A stretch of DNA of 64,000 nucleotides from Bradyrhizobium sp. CCGE-LA001 (GTDB lineage: Bacteria > Pseudomonadota > Alphaproteobacteria > Rhizobiales > Xanthobacteraceae): contig NZ_CP013949.1 of NCBI RefSeq assembly GCF_000296215.2, positions 6,999,501 to 7,063,500 on the forward strand, read 5' to 3'. A model generated the notes under the pieces. That model saw only the letters and a list, made by a program, of their open reading frames with translations, was not told the DNA's origin and did not search any database. Below are positions 1 to 8,973 of the stretch, piece after piece (within the stretch, counting starts at the first letter, position 1; every line of letters starts with the position of its first letter). The translations under genes and the position numbers were made by a program.

Positions 1-398
1 ACGAGGTCCATCGCGCCACCCATGCCCTTGACCATCTTGCCGGGGATCATCCAGTTGGCGAGATCGCCGTTCTGGGCCACCTGCATCGCGCCGAGGATCG
101 ACAGGTCCATGTGGCCGCCGCGGATCATGCCGAACGAATCCGCGCTCGAGAAATAGGACGTCGAGGGCAGCTCGCTCACGGTCTGCTTGCCGGCGTTGAT
201 CAGGTCCGCATCCACCTCGTCTTCATAGGGGAACGGTCCCATGCCGAGCATGCCGTTCTCGCTCTGCAGGCTGACGTCGATGCCGTCGGGGATGTAGTTC
301 GAGACCAGCGTCGGGATGCCGATGCCGAGATTGACGTAGTAGCCGTCGCGCAGTTCCTTCGCGGCGCGCGCGGCCATTTGTTCACGGGTCCAGGCCAT
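1..398 (-). CDS. scoB: 3-oxoacid CoA-transferase subunit B (partial, 3' end outside window)
   Basis: The beta subunit of a two-subunit CoA-transferase moves CoA between succinyl-CoA and a 3-oxoacid such as acetoacetate, in the cytoplasm. The translation starts MAWTREQMAARAAKELRDG and contains GIGIPTLV and the family motif SENGMLG, whose Glu is the expected catalytic residue that forms the CoA thioester. About 132 residues are visible; the gene runs off the left edge, so the C-terminal part is unseen. The ATG at 398 lies 21 nt after the scoA stop on the same strand, with a GGAG-like site before it, so the two subunits form one operon. Function down to family level is secure; the physiological oxoacid (acetoacetate or 3-oxoadipate) is not shown by the sequence. 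Confidence 0.93.
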   Translation of the reverse strand, partial: MAWTREQMAARAAKELRDGYYVNLGIGIPTLVSNYIPDGIDVSLQSENGMLGMGPFPYEDEVDADLINAGKQTVSELPSTSYFSSADSFGMIRGGHMDLSILGAMQVAQNGDLANWMIPGKMVKGMGGAMDL

Positions 399-419
399 AT
401 CAGTTCTCCTGTTTCGCGC

Positions 420-1127
420 TTAAGCCGCAGGCCGCGGGCGGGTGTTGCGGAATTCGATGCGCTTCTTGGCCGTGCCGACCTCGACGATGCGCTTCACGAA
501 GATGCCGGGCGTGTGGATGTGGTCGGGATTGAGTTCACCGGCGGGAACCAGATGCTCGACCTCGGCCACCGTGATCTTGGCGGCGGTCGCCATCATCGGG
601 TTAAAGTTGCGCGCGGTCTTGCGGTAGATGAGGTTGCCGGCGGTGTCGCCCTTCCAGGCGTGCACGATGGCGAGGTCGGCGAACAGGCCCCGCTCCATCA
701 GGTATTTCTCGCCGTCGAACTCCTTCACTTCCTTGCCTTCGGCGATCAGCGTGCCGACGCCGGTCTTGGTGTAGAAGGCCGGAATGCCGGCGCCGCCGGC
801 GCGGATGCGCTCGGCCAGCGTGCCCTGCGGATTGAATTCGAGTTCCAGCTCGCCGGCGAGGAATTGCTGGGCGAACAGCTTGTTCTCGCCGACATAGGAC
901 GAGATCATCTTCTTGATCTGCCGGGTCTCCAGCAGGCGGCTGAGCCCGATGCCGTCAACACCGGCATTGTTGGAGACAACGGTGAGCCCCTTGACGCCGG
1001 ACTCGCGGATCGCGTCCGACAGCTCCTCGGCGATGCCGCAGAGGCCGAAGCCGCCCGACATGATCATCATGTTGTCTTTCAGAATGCCTGACAGAGCCGA
1101 CTTGGCGTCGGGATAGACCTTGTTCAT
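420..1127 (-). CDS. scoA: 3-oxoacid CoA-transferase subunit A
   Basis: Alpha subunit of the same CoA-transferase, 235 residues, the usual size for a separate A subunit. The N-terminal part contains SGGFGLCG, matching the glycine-rich CoA-binding segment of the family, and later GAGIPAFYT and a FADLAIVHAWKGD stretch typical of succinyl-CoA:3-ketoacid transferases. It is transcribed first, followed by scoB. The start is the ATG at 1127. The 261-bp gap to the divergent AsmA gene must hold its promoter. The enzyme is known for ketone-body or polyhydroxybutyrate-derived acetoacetate use in rhizobia; that role is inferred here. Confidence 0.94.
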   Translation of the reverse strand: MNKVYPDAKSALSGILKDNMMIMSGGFGLCGIAEELSDAIRESGVKGLTVVSNNAGVDGIGLSRLLETRQIKKMISSYVGENKLFAQQFLAGELELEFNPQGTLAERIRAGGAGIPAFYTKTGVGTLIAEGKEVKEFDGEKYLMERGLFADLAIVHAWKGDTAGNLIYRKTARNFNPMMATAAKITVAEVEHLVPAGELNPDHIHTPGIFVKRIVEVGTAKKRIEFRNTRPRPAA

Positions 1128-1388
1128 GCAAATGACCTTCGACTGAACTTTCGGCTTGCGGGCGTCGCGCCTTATTGGCGGCGATTATTAGGCGAAATCC
1201 TCCGAAGCCGTCAATGATACGGGGGTTCTCCGTTCCGCCGCCGGGTGATAGAAGCTGCTCACGCCATGGGCAGAATCGTCCGCGGCCTTGAAAGCGACAA
1301 GAAAACCCATCAAGTTGCGGGGGTTGGGCGTGGGCACGCAGGTTTCCCGACCCGCCCTTCTGGCTCCAACAACCAACCCGATCAGGAC

Positions 1389-3293
1389 ATGCCATTGACC
1401 ATGGCTCAAGGAATGAAGCGCCTCGGGACGCCGATCGTGGCGCTGCTCGGCGTGGCGCTGATCGCCCTGATCGCGACGTCCTGGCTCATCAACCGCGACG
1501 CGCTGCGCAAGGCGGTGGAAGCGCAGATCCGCGACGTGACCGGGCTCGAGCTCAATGTCGCGGGTGCCATCGACATTTCGGTGCTGCCGGCAAGCTACAT
1601 CTCCTTCCACGACGTCGGTCTCAAGGGCGGCGGCGCCAGCGATCCCGCGCTCCATATCGACGTGCTCACCGCCAATCTGCGGCTGCTGCCGTTGCTGTTG
1701 CAACGCTTCGAGATCGCCGACCTGACGCTGCTGCGACCGCGCATCCATGTCAGCCTGAAGCCGGACGGCGAGAGCAACTGGACACCCTTCATCCAGACCA
1801 TCGCGCGCACCATGAAGCCCGGCGCCGAAAACCAGGTCTCGTTCTCCGAAATCAGGATCCAGGACGGCGTCCTCAATTACGAGGACGTCGCCACGCACGG
1901 CACCGAGAAGCTCGAGGACATCGACCTGTCGCTGGCCTGGCCGTCGATCTCGCGCTCCTTCGCCGCGACCGGGCAGTTCGACTGGCGCGGCGAACGCGTC
2001 GACGGCACGATCAGCTTTTCCGATTTCGTGGCCGCCCTCTCCGGCGAGCGCTCGGGGTTGAAGGCGCGGATCGCGAGCGCGCCGCTCAAGCTCGCCTTCG
2101 ATGGCAGCGTCGCCAACCGCACCAGCCCGATGATGGAGGGCACGCTCACCATCGACAGCCCGTCCTTGCGCAACGCGCTGCGCTGGACCGGACAGCCGCA
2201 GCCAGCAAGCGGCGGCTTCGGCCGCTTCGCGCTGAAGGCGCGCGCCAACGTCGTCGGCGCCTCGATCGCGCTCACCAACGTCAATGTCGAGCTCGACGGC
2301 AACACCGCCGAAGGCGTCATGACCTACGCCAACAACGGTCGCCAGGCGCTGCAAGCAACCCTCGCCGCCGACGCGCTCGACTTCACGCCCTATATCTCGA
2401 CCTTTCGCCTGCTCGCGAGCGGAGCGCGCGATTGGAACAGGCAGCTGTTCGACCTCAACGGATTGTCGACCACCGACCTCGACATGCGCCTTTCGGCAGC
2501 AAAGCTGACGGTCGGCCCGACGAAGCTCGGCCGCACCGCGATCGGCGCCAATTTGCGCAACGGCACGCTGGCGCTCTCGGTGGGCGAGGCCCAGATCTAT
2601 GGCGGCATCGCCAAAGGCTCGTTCGGCATCGCGCGCGCCGAGAACGTCGCCGACATCAAGGCGCAATTCCAGTTCACAGACGTCGACCTCCAGGCCTGCG
2701 CATCCGAACTGTTCGGCCTCAACAAGCTGTCCGGCCGCGGCAACATCAACGTCTCCCTCTTCGCTTCCGGCTCGAGCCCGTTCGGCCTCGTGCAGTCGCT
2801 CGACGGCAGCGCAACGGTCAAGGGGCATAACGGCGCGATCTCGGGCTTCAATGCCGAGCAACTCCTCAAGCGCCTGGAACGGCGACCGCTGTCGGGCGGC
2901 GGCAATTTCCGCAGCGGCTCCACGCCCTACGACAGCCTCACCATCGCGGTGAAGTTTTCGGATGGGATCGCCACCGCCGAGGACATCCGCATCGAAGGGC
3001 CCACGGCGAAGATCACGCTGACCGGCACCGCCTCGGTGCCGACCCGCGAATACGACATGAAGGGCGTCGCGAGCCTCAACACGGCGTCCGGCTTTCAACT
3101 GCCCTTCATGGTGCAGGGTCCCTGGGACGATCCTCTGGTCTTTCCCGATCCCGAAAGCCTGATCCGGCAATCGCCTGCGGCGTCTCCCTTCCTCGATCTC
3201 CTGAAGCAGCGTATCACCGGGGGCGGCAAGCGCCCGGCCCAGGACGGATCGCCGACGGCCGAGAATGCCAAAGAGGGCGCCAAGTCGAACTGA
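1389..3293 (+). CDS. AsmA family envelope protein
   Basis: A protein of about 634 residues with one N-terminal membrane segment (VALLGVALIALIATSWL) followed by a long periplasmic region of beta-rich character. The N-terminal NRDALRKAVEAQIRDVTGLEL and the C-terminal block of DSLTIAVKFSDGIATAEDI type match the AsmA family, which is linked to phospholipid transport and outer-membrane assembly. The reading frame is open upstream, but ATG 1389 (or 1401) directly precedes the membrane anchor and is preferred. It is divergent from scoA and stands alone on its strand. Family assignment is firm; the exact role is not known. The tail (PAQDGSPTAENAKEGAKSN) is low complexity and probably disordered. Confidence 0.85.
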   Translation: MPLTMAQGMKRLGTPIVALLGVALIALIATSWLINRDALRKAVEAQIRDVTGLELNVAGAIDISVLPASYISFHDVGLKGGGASDPALHIDVLTANLRLLPLLLQRFEIADLTLLRPRIHVSLKPDGESNWTPFIQTIARTMKPGAENQVSFSEIRIQDGVLNYEDVATHGTEKLEDIDLSLAWPSISRSFAATGQFDWRGERVDGTISFSDFVAALSGERSGLKARIASAPLKLAFDGSVANRTSPMMEGTLTIDSPSLRNALRWTGQPQPASGGFGRFALKARANVVGASIALTNVNVELDGNTAEGVMTYANNGRQALQATLAADALDFTPYISTFRLLASGARDWNRQLFDLNGLSTTDLDMRLSAAKLTVGPTKLGRTAIGANLRNGTLALSVGEAQIYGGIAKGSFGIARAENVADIKAQFQFTDVDLQACASELFGLNKLSGRGNINVSLFASGSSPFGLVQSLDGSATVKGHNGAISGFNAEQLLKRLERRPLSGGGNFRSGSTPYDSLTIAVKFSDGIATAEDIRIEGPTAKITLTGTASVPTREYDMKGVASLNTASGFQLPFMVQGPWDDPLVFPDPESLIRQSPAASPFLDLLKQRITGGGKRPAQDGSPTAENAKEGAKSN

Positions 3294-3313
3294 GAGTCCG
3301 AACTGAGAGTCCG
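3288..3313. repeat. Perfect 13-bp tandem duplication over the asmA stop codon
   Basis: The 13-mer AACTGAGAGTCCG occurs twice back to back. The first copy contains the asmA stop codon (TGA at 3291-3293), so the duplication leaves the protein unchanged. A second short direct repeat, GCGAATTGAT, is seen at 3343-3352 and 3357-3366. Both look like small slippage events. Confidence 0.8.
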
Positions 3314-3468
3314 ACCCGAGGATTTGCAGCCCATCGAGCGACGCGAATTGATTAGGGCGAATTGATGCGGCGATTGGATCGATGCGTGAATTAAGCATCC
3401 ATCCGGCCCGACATTCCGCGACCTTGGTCTGACAAGATGGCGCTAGATCGGCCTCCCGCCATGCGCTA

Positions 3469-3495
3469 GTGTTTTATACGACCGGTTAAAAACAC
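3469..3495. promoter_or_regulatory. Candidate operator upstream of the sugar-binding protein gene
   Basis: The segment contains a nested inverted repeat. The outer arms GTGTTTTA and TAAAAACAC differ by one base and flank the self-complementary core ACCGGT. It lies about 25 bp before the GTG start of the binding-protein gene. A palindrome with a central CG and AT-rich flanks resembles LacI-family operators that control sugar importers, but no regulator gene lies nearby, so this is a guess from shape and position only. Confidence 0.35.
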
Positions 3496-3517
3496 CGGCC
3501 GTTTGAGGGAGAAGAAC

Positions 3518-4903
3518 GTGAAATCCAAGGTTATTGGCGCAGTATCATTGGCGGTCGCTGCGGTTGGGCTGTTTGCTGCCACTGCACCCGCCTTTGCGCA
3601 GCAGAAGACGATTACGGTCTGGTGGGGCAAGGGCTTCTATCGCTCCGAAGACGACGCCCTGATCGAAACGATCAAGAAATTCGAAGCCAAGACCGGCATC
3701 AAGGTCGAATTGTCGCAATACGCGATCCAGGACATGATTCCGAAGACGGTCGCCGCGCTCGATGCCGGCACTGTGCCCGATGTCGCCTATTCCGACTCTT
3801 ATGACGTGCAGGCGCAGGGCAAGTGGGCCTATGAGGGCAAGCTCGAGGACCTCACGGACATCATGGACCCGATCAAGGGCCGGTTCGCGCAGAACACGCT
3901 CGACGCGTCGATCCTCTACAACGACGTCGCCAAGAAGAAGGCCTATTACGGCTTCCCGCTGAAGCAGCAGAGCATGCATGTCGAGATCTGGAACGACATG
4001 CTGGAGAAAGCCGGCTTCAAGCTCGCCGACATTCCGACCGACTGGGCCGGCTATTGGACGTTCTGGTGCGACAAGGTGCAACCGGCGATCCGCAAGGCAA
4101 CGGGCCAGCGGGTTTACGGTGTGGGTCAGCCGATGGGCGTGGAATCCACCGACGCCTTCCAGTCGTTCTACACCTTCATGGACGCCTATCACGTCAAGCT
4201 GGTCGACGACGACGGCAAGCTGCTGGTCGACGATCCCAAGGTTCGCGAGAACCTGATCAAGGCGATGAAGGACTACACCGACACCTACATCAAGGGCTGC
4301 ACGCCGCCGTCCTCGACGACCTGGAAGGATCCCGACAACAACGTCGCGTTCCACAACAAGACGATCGTGATGACCCACAATTTCACGATCTCGATCGCGG
4401 CGAAGTGGTTCGAAGACTCGCAGAACCAGGCCCTTACCCAGGAGCAGCGCGACGCCGGCAAGAAGGCCTATGAGCAGGACATCGTCACGGCGTCCTTCCC
4501 GAAGGCTCCTGACGGATCGACCATTAAATATCGCTCCGACGTCAAGACCGGGCTGATCTTCACCGCGGCCAAGAACAAGGCCGAGGGCAAGCAGTTCATC
4601 AGCTTCCTGCTCCAGGAAGAGAACATCCGTCCTTACATCGAGGGCGCACTCGGCCGCTGGTTCCCGGTGACGAAGGAAAGCCAGGAAAGCCCGTTCTGGC
4701 AGGCTGACAAGCACCGCAAGGCCGTCTACACGCAGTTCAAGGGCGGAACCAGTCAGTTCGACTTCACCAAGAACTGGAAGTTCACGATCCTGAACAACGA
4801 GAACATCTGGGCCAAGGCTATGAACCGGGTGGTCAGCGAGAAGGTGCCGGTCGAGAAGGCCGTCGACGAGATGATCGCCCGCATCAAGCAGGTCGCGGGT
4901 TAA
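3518..4903 (+). CDS. ABC transporter extracellular sugar-binding protein (family 1)
   Basis: A 461-residue periplasmic binding protein. The start is taken as GTG 3518, with GAGGGAG before it, giving a classic signal peptide (MKSKVIGAVSLAVAAVGLF, then APAFA-QQ cleavage). The mature protein begins KTITVWWGKGFY and has the DALIETIKKFEAKTGIKVEL block typical of carbohydrate-binding SBP family 1 proteins. Two permease genes follow on the same strand after a hairpin, but no ATPase gene is present nearby, so the transporter must use an ATPase encoded elsewhere. The substrate is probably a sugar or polyol; nothing in the sequence identifies it further. Confidence 0.9.
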   Translation: MKSKVIGAVSLAVAAVGLFAATAPAFAQQKTITVWWGKGFYRSEDDALIETIKKFEAKTGIKVELSQYAIQDMIPKTVAALDAGTVPDVAYSDSYDVQAQGKWAYEGKLEDLTDIMDPIKGRFAQNTLDASILYNDVAKKKAYYGFPLKQQSMHVEIWNDMLEKAGFKLADIPTDWAGYWTFWCDKVQPAIRKATGQRVYGVGQPMGVESTDAFQSFYTFMDAYHVKLVDDDGKLLVDDPKVRENLIKAMKDYTDTYIKGCTPPSSTTWKDPDNNVAFHNKTIVMTHNFTISIAAKWFEDSQNQALTQEQRDAGKKAYEQDIVTASFPKAPDGSTIKYRSDVKTGLIFTAAKNKAEGKQFISFLLQEENIRPYIEGALGRWFPVTKESQESPFWQADKHRKAVYTQFKGGTSQFDFTKNWKFTILNNENIWAKAMNRVVSEKVPVEKAVDEMIARIKQVAG

Positions 4904-4951
4904 GTCGTCCGCTGCTCTCCCCGCGCTGCGGAGAGAGGTGTAAGAACAACA

Positions 4952-4972
4952 CCGGCCGCGTTTCGCGGCCGG
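4952..4972 (+). terminator. Intra-operon hairpin between binding-protein and permease genes
   Basis: A perfect 9-bp stem, CCGGCCGCG / CGCGGCCGG, with a TTT loop and a pyrimidine-rich tail (CTTCTCTTT) lies 49 bp after the binding-protein stop. Such hairpins commonly end most transcripts or protect the 3' end of the binding-protein message, giving more binding protein than permease. The T-run is weak, so partial termination is more likely than full. Confidence 0.6.
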
Positions 4973-4997
4973 CTTCTCTTTGAAGAGTCCGAAAAGA

Positions 4998-5870
4998 ATG
5001 GCGATCACGCTCTCAGGCGATCAGGCACTTCCCGGCCCGCCCCTGTCGTCCCGGCTGACCCCGGCGCAGGTCTGGGGCATCGTGCTGCTTGCGCCCTATT
5101 TGCTCGTTTTCCTTGCTTTCGTCGTCTATCCCGTCTGCTATGGCCTGTGGCTGGCGCGCGCGCCGGAAAACTACGTCGCGCTCTACCATGACCCGATCTT
5201 CGCGCGGGCCGCGATCAACACGCTGATCTTCCTGGTCGTCGGCATCAACATCAAGATGCTGATCGCGCTGTTCCTGTCCGGCTTCTTCGCCGTGCAGCGC
5301 CCCTGGATCAAATGGCTTTCGGTTATCTTCATCCTGCCCTGGGCGGTGCCGTCGATCCCAACCATCCTGTCGGTGCGCTTCATGCTCAATCCCGAATGGG
5401 GCGTGATCAACCACCTCATCTTCTCCTTCACCGGCGATGACGGCCCGAACTGGCTGAACGACCCGACCGTGGCGCTCAGCATGGCGATCGGCGTGCACAT
5501 CTGGAAGTCGCTGCCGTTCTGGACGCTGATCCTGATCACCGGCCGGCTTGCGATCTCGCACGACCTGTTCGAGGCTGCCGAAGTGGACGGTGCGAGCTGG
5601 TGGCAAAAATTCCGCTACATCACCTGGCCGTCGATGCAGACGCTCTACGTCACCTGCACCCTGCTCTCGATGATCTGGACGCTCGGCGACTTCAACAGCG
5701 TCTATCTGCTCACCGGCGGCGGACCTGCCGACCTCACCCATGTGCTGGCGACGCTCGGCATTCGCTATCTGCGGCTCGACCAGCTCTCGCTGGCCATGGC
5801 ATCGATCGTCTGCGCGATGCCGTTCGTCCTGCCGCTCGTGTATTTCATGATGAAACGGTTGTCGCGATGA
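4998..5870 (+). CDS. Sugar ABC transporter permease (MalF/UgpA type)
   Basis: Inner-membrane permease of 290 residues. It has a first membrane span around VLLAPYLLVFLAFVVYPVC and, towards the C-terminus, the EAA-loop signature as EAAEVDGASWWQKFRYITWP, the contact site for the ATPase. ATG 4998 is preferred to the upstream in-frame TTG. The gene ends ATGA-overlapped with the next permease, showing tight coupling. Together they form the channel for the family 1 binding protein just upstream. The lack of a co-encoded ATPase is unusual but is known where a shared MsmK/UgpC-type ATPase serves several importers. Confidence 0.9.
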   Translation: MAITLSGDQALPGPPLSSRLTPAQVWGIVLLAPYLLVFLAFVVYPVCYGLWLARAPENYVALYHDPIFARAAINTLIFLVVGINIKMLIALFLSGFFAVQRPWIKWLSVIFILPWAVPSIPTILSVRFMLNPEWGVINHLIFSFTGDDGPNWLNDPTVALSMAIGVHIWKSLPFWTLILITGRLAISHDLFEAAEVDGASWWQKFRYITWPSMQTLYVTCTLLSMIWTLGDFNSVYLLTGGGPADLTHVLATLGIRYLRLDQLSLAMASIVCAMPFVLPLVYFMMKRLSR

Positions 5871-6733
5871 AGCTCCCCGGCGTAAGCGAATTTTCCTGGC
5901 GCGACGTCGCGACCGAAGCGCGGCTGCTGCTGATCGGCATTCCCGTCTTCCTGTGGACGATGATCCCGATCTATCACATGTTCCTGTTCGCGATCTCCCC
6001 GAAGGACGACGCGTTCTCGGGCAAGTTGTGGCCGGACCATCCGACGCTGCATAATTTCACGATCGTGTTCAAGCAGCAGCACTACTTCCTGCGCGACTTC
6101 TACATCCAGTTCTGGAATTCGACGGTGATCGCCGTCTCCGTCGGCGTGCTGACGCTGGTCATCGCGACCTGCGCGGCGTTCGCGATCTCGCGGTTGAAGG
6201 TGCCTGGCGGGCGGACCGTGCTGAACCTCGCGCTCTTCACCTATTTCATCCCCGCGGCGTTCCTCGCCGTGCCGATGTACCGCACCATGGGCAATTACGG
6301 CCTGCTCAACAACCACTGGTCGCTGATCCTGGCCATGGTGACGATCGCGAGCCCCTACGCGATCTGGGTGCTGAAGCAGGCGTCCGACAAGCTGCCGGTC
6401 GAGCTGGACGAGGCCGCCGTGATGGACGGCGCGACGACGCTGCAGATCTTCCGCCTGGTCTATTTGCCGCTGATGATGCCCTCGCTGGTCGCGATCGGCA
6501 CCTATGCGGTGCTGCTGGCCTGGAACGAATATCTCTACGCATTCCTGCTGCTCTCGAACGACCGCGAGATCACCCTCCCCGTCGCGCTCGGCAACTTCCT
6601 AGCCGCAGACGATTCGCCCTGGGAGCTGCTGATGACAACCGGCTTCATCTACGCGCTGCCGCCGGCCGCGGTCTATTACGCCTTCCGCCGCTACATGGTG
6701 GGCGGTCTCACCGCAGGTGCGGTGAAGTCCTAA
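5867..6733 (+). CDS. Sugar ABC transporter permease (MalG/UgpE type)
   Basis: Second permease, 288 residues, starting at ATG 5867, whose bases overlap the preceding stop (ATGA). It contains an N-terminal span (LLLIGIPVFLWTMIPIYHM), the MalG-like PMYRTMGNYGLLNNHWSLIL segment and the ATPase-contact EAA loop DEAAVMDGATTLQIFRLVYL. Its stop codon overlaps the convergent end of the frameshifted DUF6622-like gene by a few bases. No gene for an ATPase follows, so the operon is binding protein-permease-permease only. Confidence 0.9.
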   Translation: MKLPGVSEFSWRDVATEARLLLIGIPVFLWTMIPIYHMFLFAISPKDDAFSGKLWPDHPTLHNFTIVFKQQHYFLRDFYIQFWNSTVIAVSVGVLTLVIATCAAFAISRLKVPGGRTVLNLALFTYFIPAAFLAVPMYRTMGNYGLLNNHWSLILAMVTIASPYAIWVLKQASDKLPVELDEAAVMDGATTLQIFRLVYLPLMMPSLVAIGTYAVLLAWNEYLYAFLLLSNDREITLPVALGNFLAADDSPWELLMTTGFIYALPPAAVYYAFRRYMVGGLTAGAVKS

Positions 6734-7223
6734 GCAATCGCCGCGCGCTTCCGGCGATAGGCGACAAGAAGCGCGATCGCCGAACCAATGAAATAGCCGG
6801 CGATCGCGCCCGAGACGGCGCGGCCGACAATGATCGCCAATGCCCGGTCGGCCGCATCGATCGCCGAGATCACGCCGACCGCATATTGCAGCGAGAACAC
6901 GACGAGGTTGCGGATCAGCGCGAAGGCGCTGCCTGGGCGGATGATTTCGCCCGTCGTGTGATCGACATCGAAGGGGCGTGGCGTCAGCACACCCAGAAAT
7001 ACCAGCGCGGCCGTCATCCATGCGACCAGAGGCCAGGTACTGCCTTGGAGAGCCCGAAGCCGATCCTCGACATCCCCCAAACGATGAACACGACCGGCAG
7101 GACCAGCGCACGCCAGATCGGCGTCGTGCGTGGCTGCAGCGCTTGAACGCCCTGCCAGACGAGATAGGCCAGCAGCACCCAAACCCAGGGCGGCGTGTGG
7201 ATCAGCACCTGATAGGCGAACAT
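6730..7223 (-). pseudogene. DUF6622-like small membrane protein, frameshifted
   Basis: Two minus-strand frames together give one membrane protein of about 164 residues. The first, from ATG 7223, reads MFAYQVLIHTPPWVWVLLAY through WGMSRIGFGLSKA and then meets a stop soon after. The second, in another frame, continues GSTWPLVAWMTAALVFLGVL to AYRRKRAAIA with the stop at 6730. The switch falls near 7045-7060 and needs a one-base change. The parts are joined because N-terminal motifs (HTPPWVWVLLAYLVW) and C-terminal spans together match the layout I recall for DUF6622. Either the gene is broken or the assembly has an indel. It lies after potI on the same strand, 18 bp from that stop. Confidence 0.7.
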
Positions 7224-7241
7224 CCCGGCCAGTATCCCTGT

Positions 7242-8054
7242 TTACAGCGGCGCCGCGCTCTCGCCCTGCGAGCTCGACAGCTTCGAAGCGAGCGAGGCGA
7301 TGACAATGACGACCGCGATCAGGGCGATCACCAGCGTGCAGATCGCGTTGATCTCGGGTTTCACGCCCAGCCGCACCTCCGAATAGATGCGGATCGGCAG
7401 CGTCGCCGAGCCTGGGCCGGTGGTGAAGCTCGCGATCACGAGATCGTCGAGCGACAGCGTGAACGCCAGCATCCAGCCGGCGACGATCGCCGGCGCGATC
7501 AGCGGCAGCGTCACGGCGACGAAGGCGTGGACCGGCTCGCAGCCGAGATCCATTGCGGCCTCCTCCAGCGAGCGATCGAGCGAGCCAAGGCGCGACTGCA
7601 CGACCACCGCGACGAAGCACATGGTCAGCGTGGTGTGGGCGATCGTCACCGTCCAGAAACCGCGCTCGGCGTTCAGCGCGACGAACAGCAGCAGCAGCGA
7701 CAGACCGGTGATCACCTCCGGCATCACCAGCGGTGCATAGAGCATGCCCGAGAACACCGTGCGGCCGCGAAACCTCTCTCCACGCGACAGCGCCACCGCC
7801 GCCAGCGTGCCGAGCAGCGTCGCGATGGTCGCGGAGGAAACCGCGACCCGCAGGCTCATCCAGGCCGCCTCGATCATGGCGCGATCATTGAAGAACTCGT
7901 GATACCAGCGCAGCGACCAGCCGCCCCACACCGTCACCAGGCGTGAGGCGTTAAAGGAATAGATCACGAGGATCAGAATCGGCAAATAAAGGAACGCCAG
8001 CCCCAGCGCCAGCGAGACAATGTTGAAGCGGGAGAGACGTGAGAGCTTGCGCAT
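7242..8054 (-). CDS. potI: Polyamine ABC transporter permease PotI
   Basis: Inner-membrane permease of 270 residues with a first span NIVSLALGLAFLYLPILILV followed by YSFNASR, a pattern shared by PotC/PotI proteins. The EAA loop is visible as LEEAAMDLGCEPVHAFVAVT and the C-terminal half contains TLSLDDLVIASFTTGPGS, highly typical of PotI. It starts 4 bp after potH and is the last transport gene of potG-potH-potI. Putrescine or spermidine is the known substrate class of close homologues; spermidine versus putrescine cannot be decided, and other opine or amine substrates are possible. Confidence 0.9.
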   Translation of the reverse strand: MRKLSRLSRFNIVSLALGLAFLYLPILILVIYSFNASRLVTVWGGWSLRWYHEFFNDRAMIEAAWMSLRVAVSSATIATLLGTLAAVALSRGERFRGRTVFSGMLYAPLVMPEVITGLSLLLLFVALNAERGFWTVTIAHTTLTMCFVAVVVQSRLGSLDRSLEEAAMDLGCEPVHAFVAVTLPLIAPAIVAGWMLAFTLSLDDLVIASFTTGPGSATLPIRIYSEVRLGVKPEINAICTLVIALIAVVIVIASLASKLSSSQGESAAPL

Positions 8055-8058
8055 CGTC

Positions 8059-8973
8059 TCAGCGCCCCTGTTCCAGCTGCCGCTTCTGCAGCCGTTCGTA
8101 CAGCAACAGCGGGACCAGCAGCACCACCAGCAGCACGATGGCCGCCGCGGAGGCCACCGGCCAGTCCTTGTTGGTGAAGAATTCGAGCCAGAGGGTCTGG
8201 CCGATCATCAGCGAATTGGAGCCGGCCAGAAGATCCGGGATGACGAACTCGCCGACGATCGGGATGAAGCACAGCAGCACGCCGGCGCCGACGCCGGGCA
8301 GCGACAACGGGAAGGTGACCAGCCAGAACACCTGCCAGGGCGGCGCACCTAGATCGCCTGCCGCCTCCTCCAGCGCCGGCTCCATCTTGGCGAGCGTGGC
8401 GTAGAGCGGCAGGATCATGAACGGCAGATAGGAATAGACGATGCCGATATACATCGCGCTGTCGGTGGAGAGCCACACCACGGGCTGGCTGACCAGATGC
8501 AGTGCCAGCAGGATCTGGTTGAGCAGGCCATCGTGCTGGAGGATGTTGATCCAGGCATAAATGCGGATCAGGAACGAGGTCCAGAACGGCACGATCACCA
8601 GCACCATCGCCACCGCCTGCCAAGTCTTCGGCAGCCGCGCCATGCCATAGGCGACGGGGTAGCCGATCAACAGCAGGAGCGCAGTCGCCGTGACGGCGAC
8701 GGTGAAGCTGCGCAAATAAGCGAACACGTAGATGTCGTCGGAGATCAGCAGCCTGAAATTGTCGAGCGACAATGCGGCAAAGGCGGCCTTCAGCGCCTCC
8801 CATCCCGCCGTCAGGTCGAACACGGGCTCGTAAGGCGGCTGCGCGATCGCCGTTTGCGACAGACTGATCTTCAGCACGAAGGCAAACGGCACCAGGAAGA
8901 ACAGCGCCATCCAGAGATAAGGCGCAATCGCGGCAAAGCGCGCCGGCCGCGCGAAGATGCGACGGGAGCTCAT
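8059..8973 (-). CDS. potH: Polyamine ABC transporter permease PotH
   Basis: Permease of 304 residues from ATG 8973, chosen because it overlaps the potG stop as ATGA. The first span is AIAPYLWMALFFLVPFAFVL followed by KISLSQTAIAQPPYEP, a segment typical of PotH. The EAA loop reads LEEAAGDLGAPPWQVFWLVT, and the segment FIPIVGEFVIPDLLAGSN is the PotH/PotB C-terminal signature. It forms the channel with PotI and is powered by PotG. No PotF-type binding protein is next to it. Confidence 0.92.
   Translation of the reverse strand: MSSRRIFARPARFAAIAPYLWMALFFLVPFAFVLKISLSQTAIAQPPYEPVFDLTAGWEALKAAFAALSLDNFRLLISDDIYVFAYLRSFTVAVTATALLLLIGYPVAYGMARLPKTWQAVAMVLVIVPFWTSFLIRIYAWINILQHDGLLNQILLALHLVSQPVVWLSTDSAMYIGIVYSYLPFMILPLYATLAKMEPALEEAAGDLGAPPWQVFWLVTFPLSLPGVGAGVLLCFIPIVGEFVIPDLLAGSNSLMIGQTLWLEFFTNKDWPVASAAAIVLLVVLLVPLLLYERLQKRQLEQGR

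Noticed and set aside
1188..3398. Long minus-strand open frame opposite the AsmA gene
   Set aside because: Its translation is Arg/Gly/Asp-rich with no family signature, and the plus-strand frame gives a clear AsmA protein. It is a shadow of GC-rich coding sequence.
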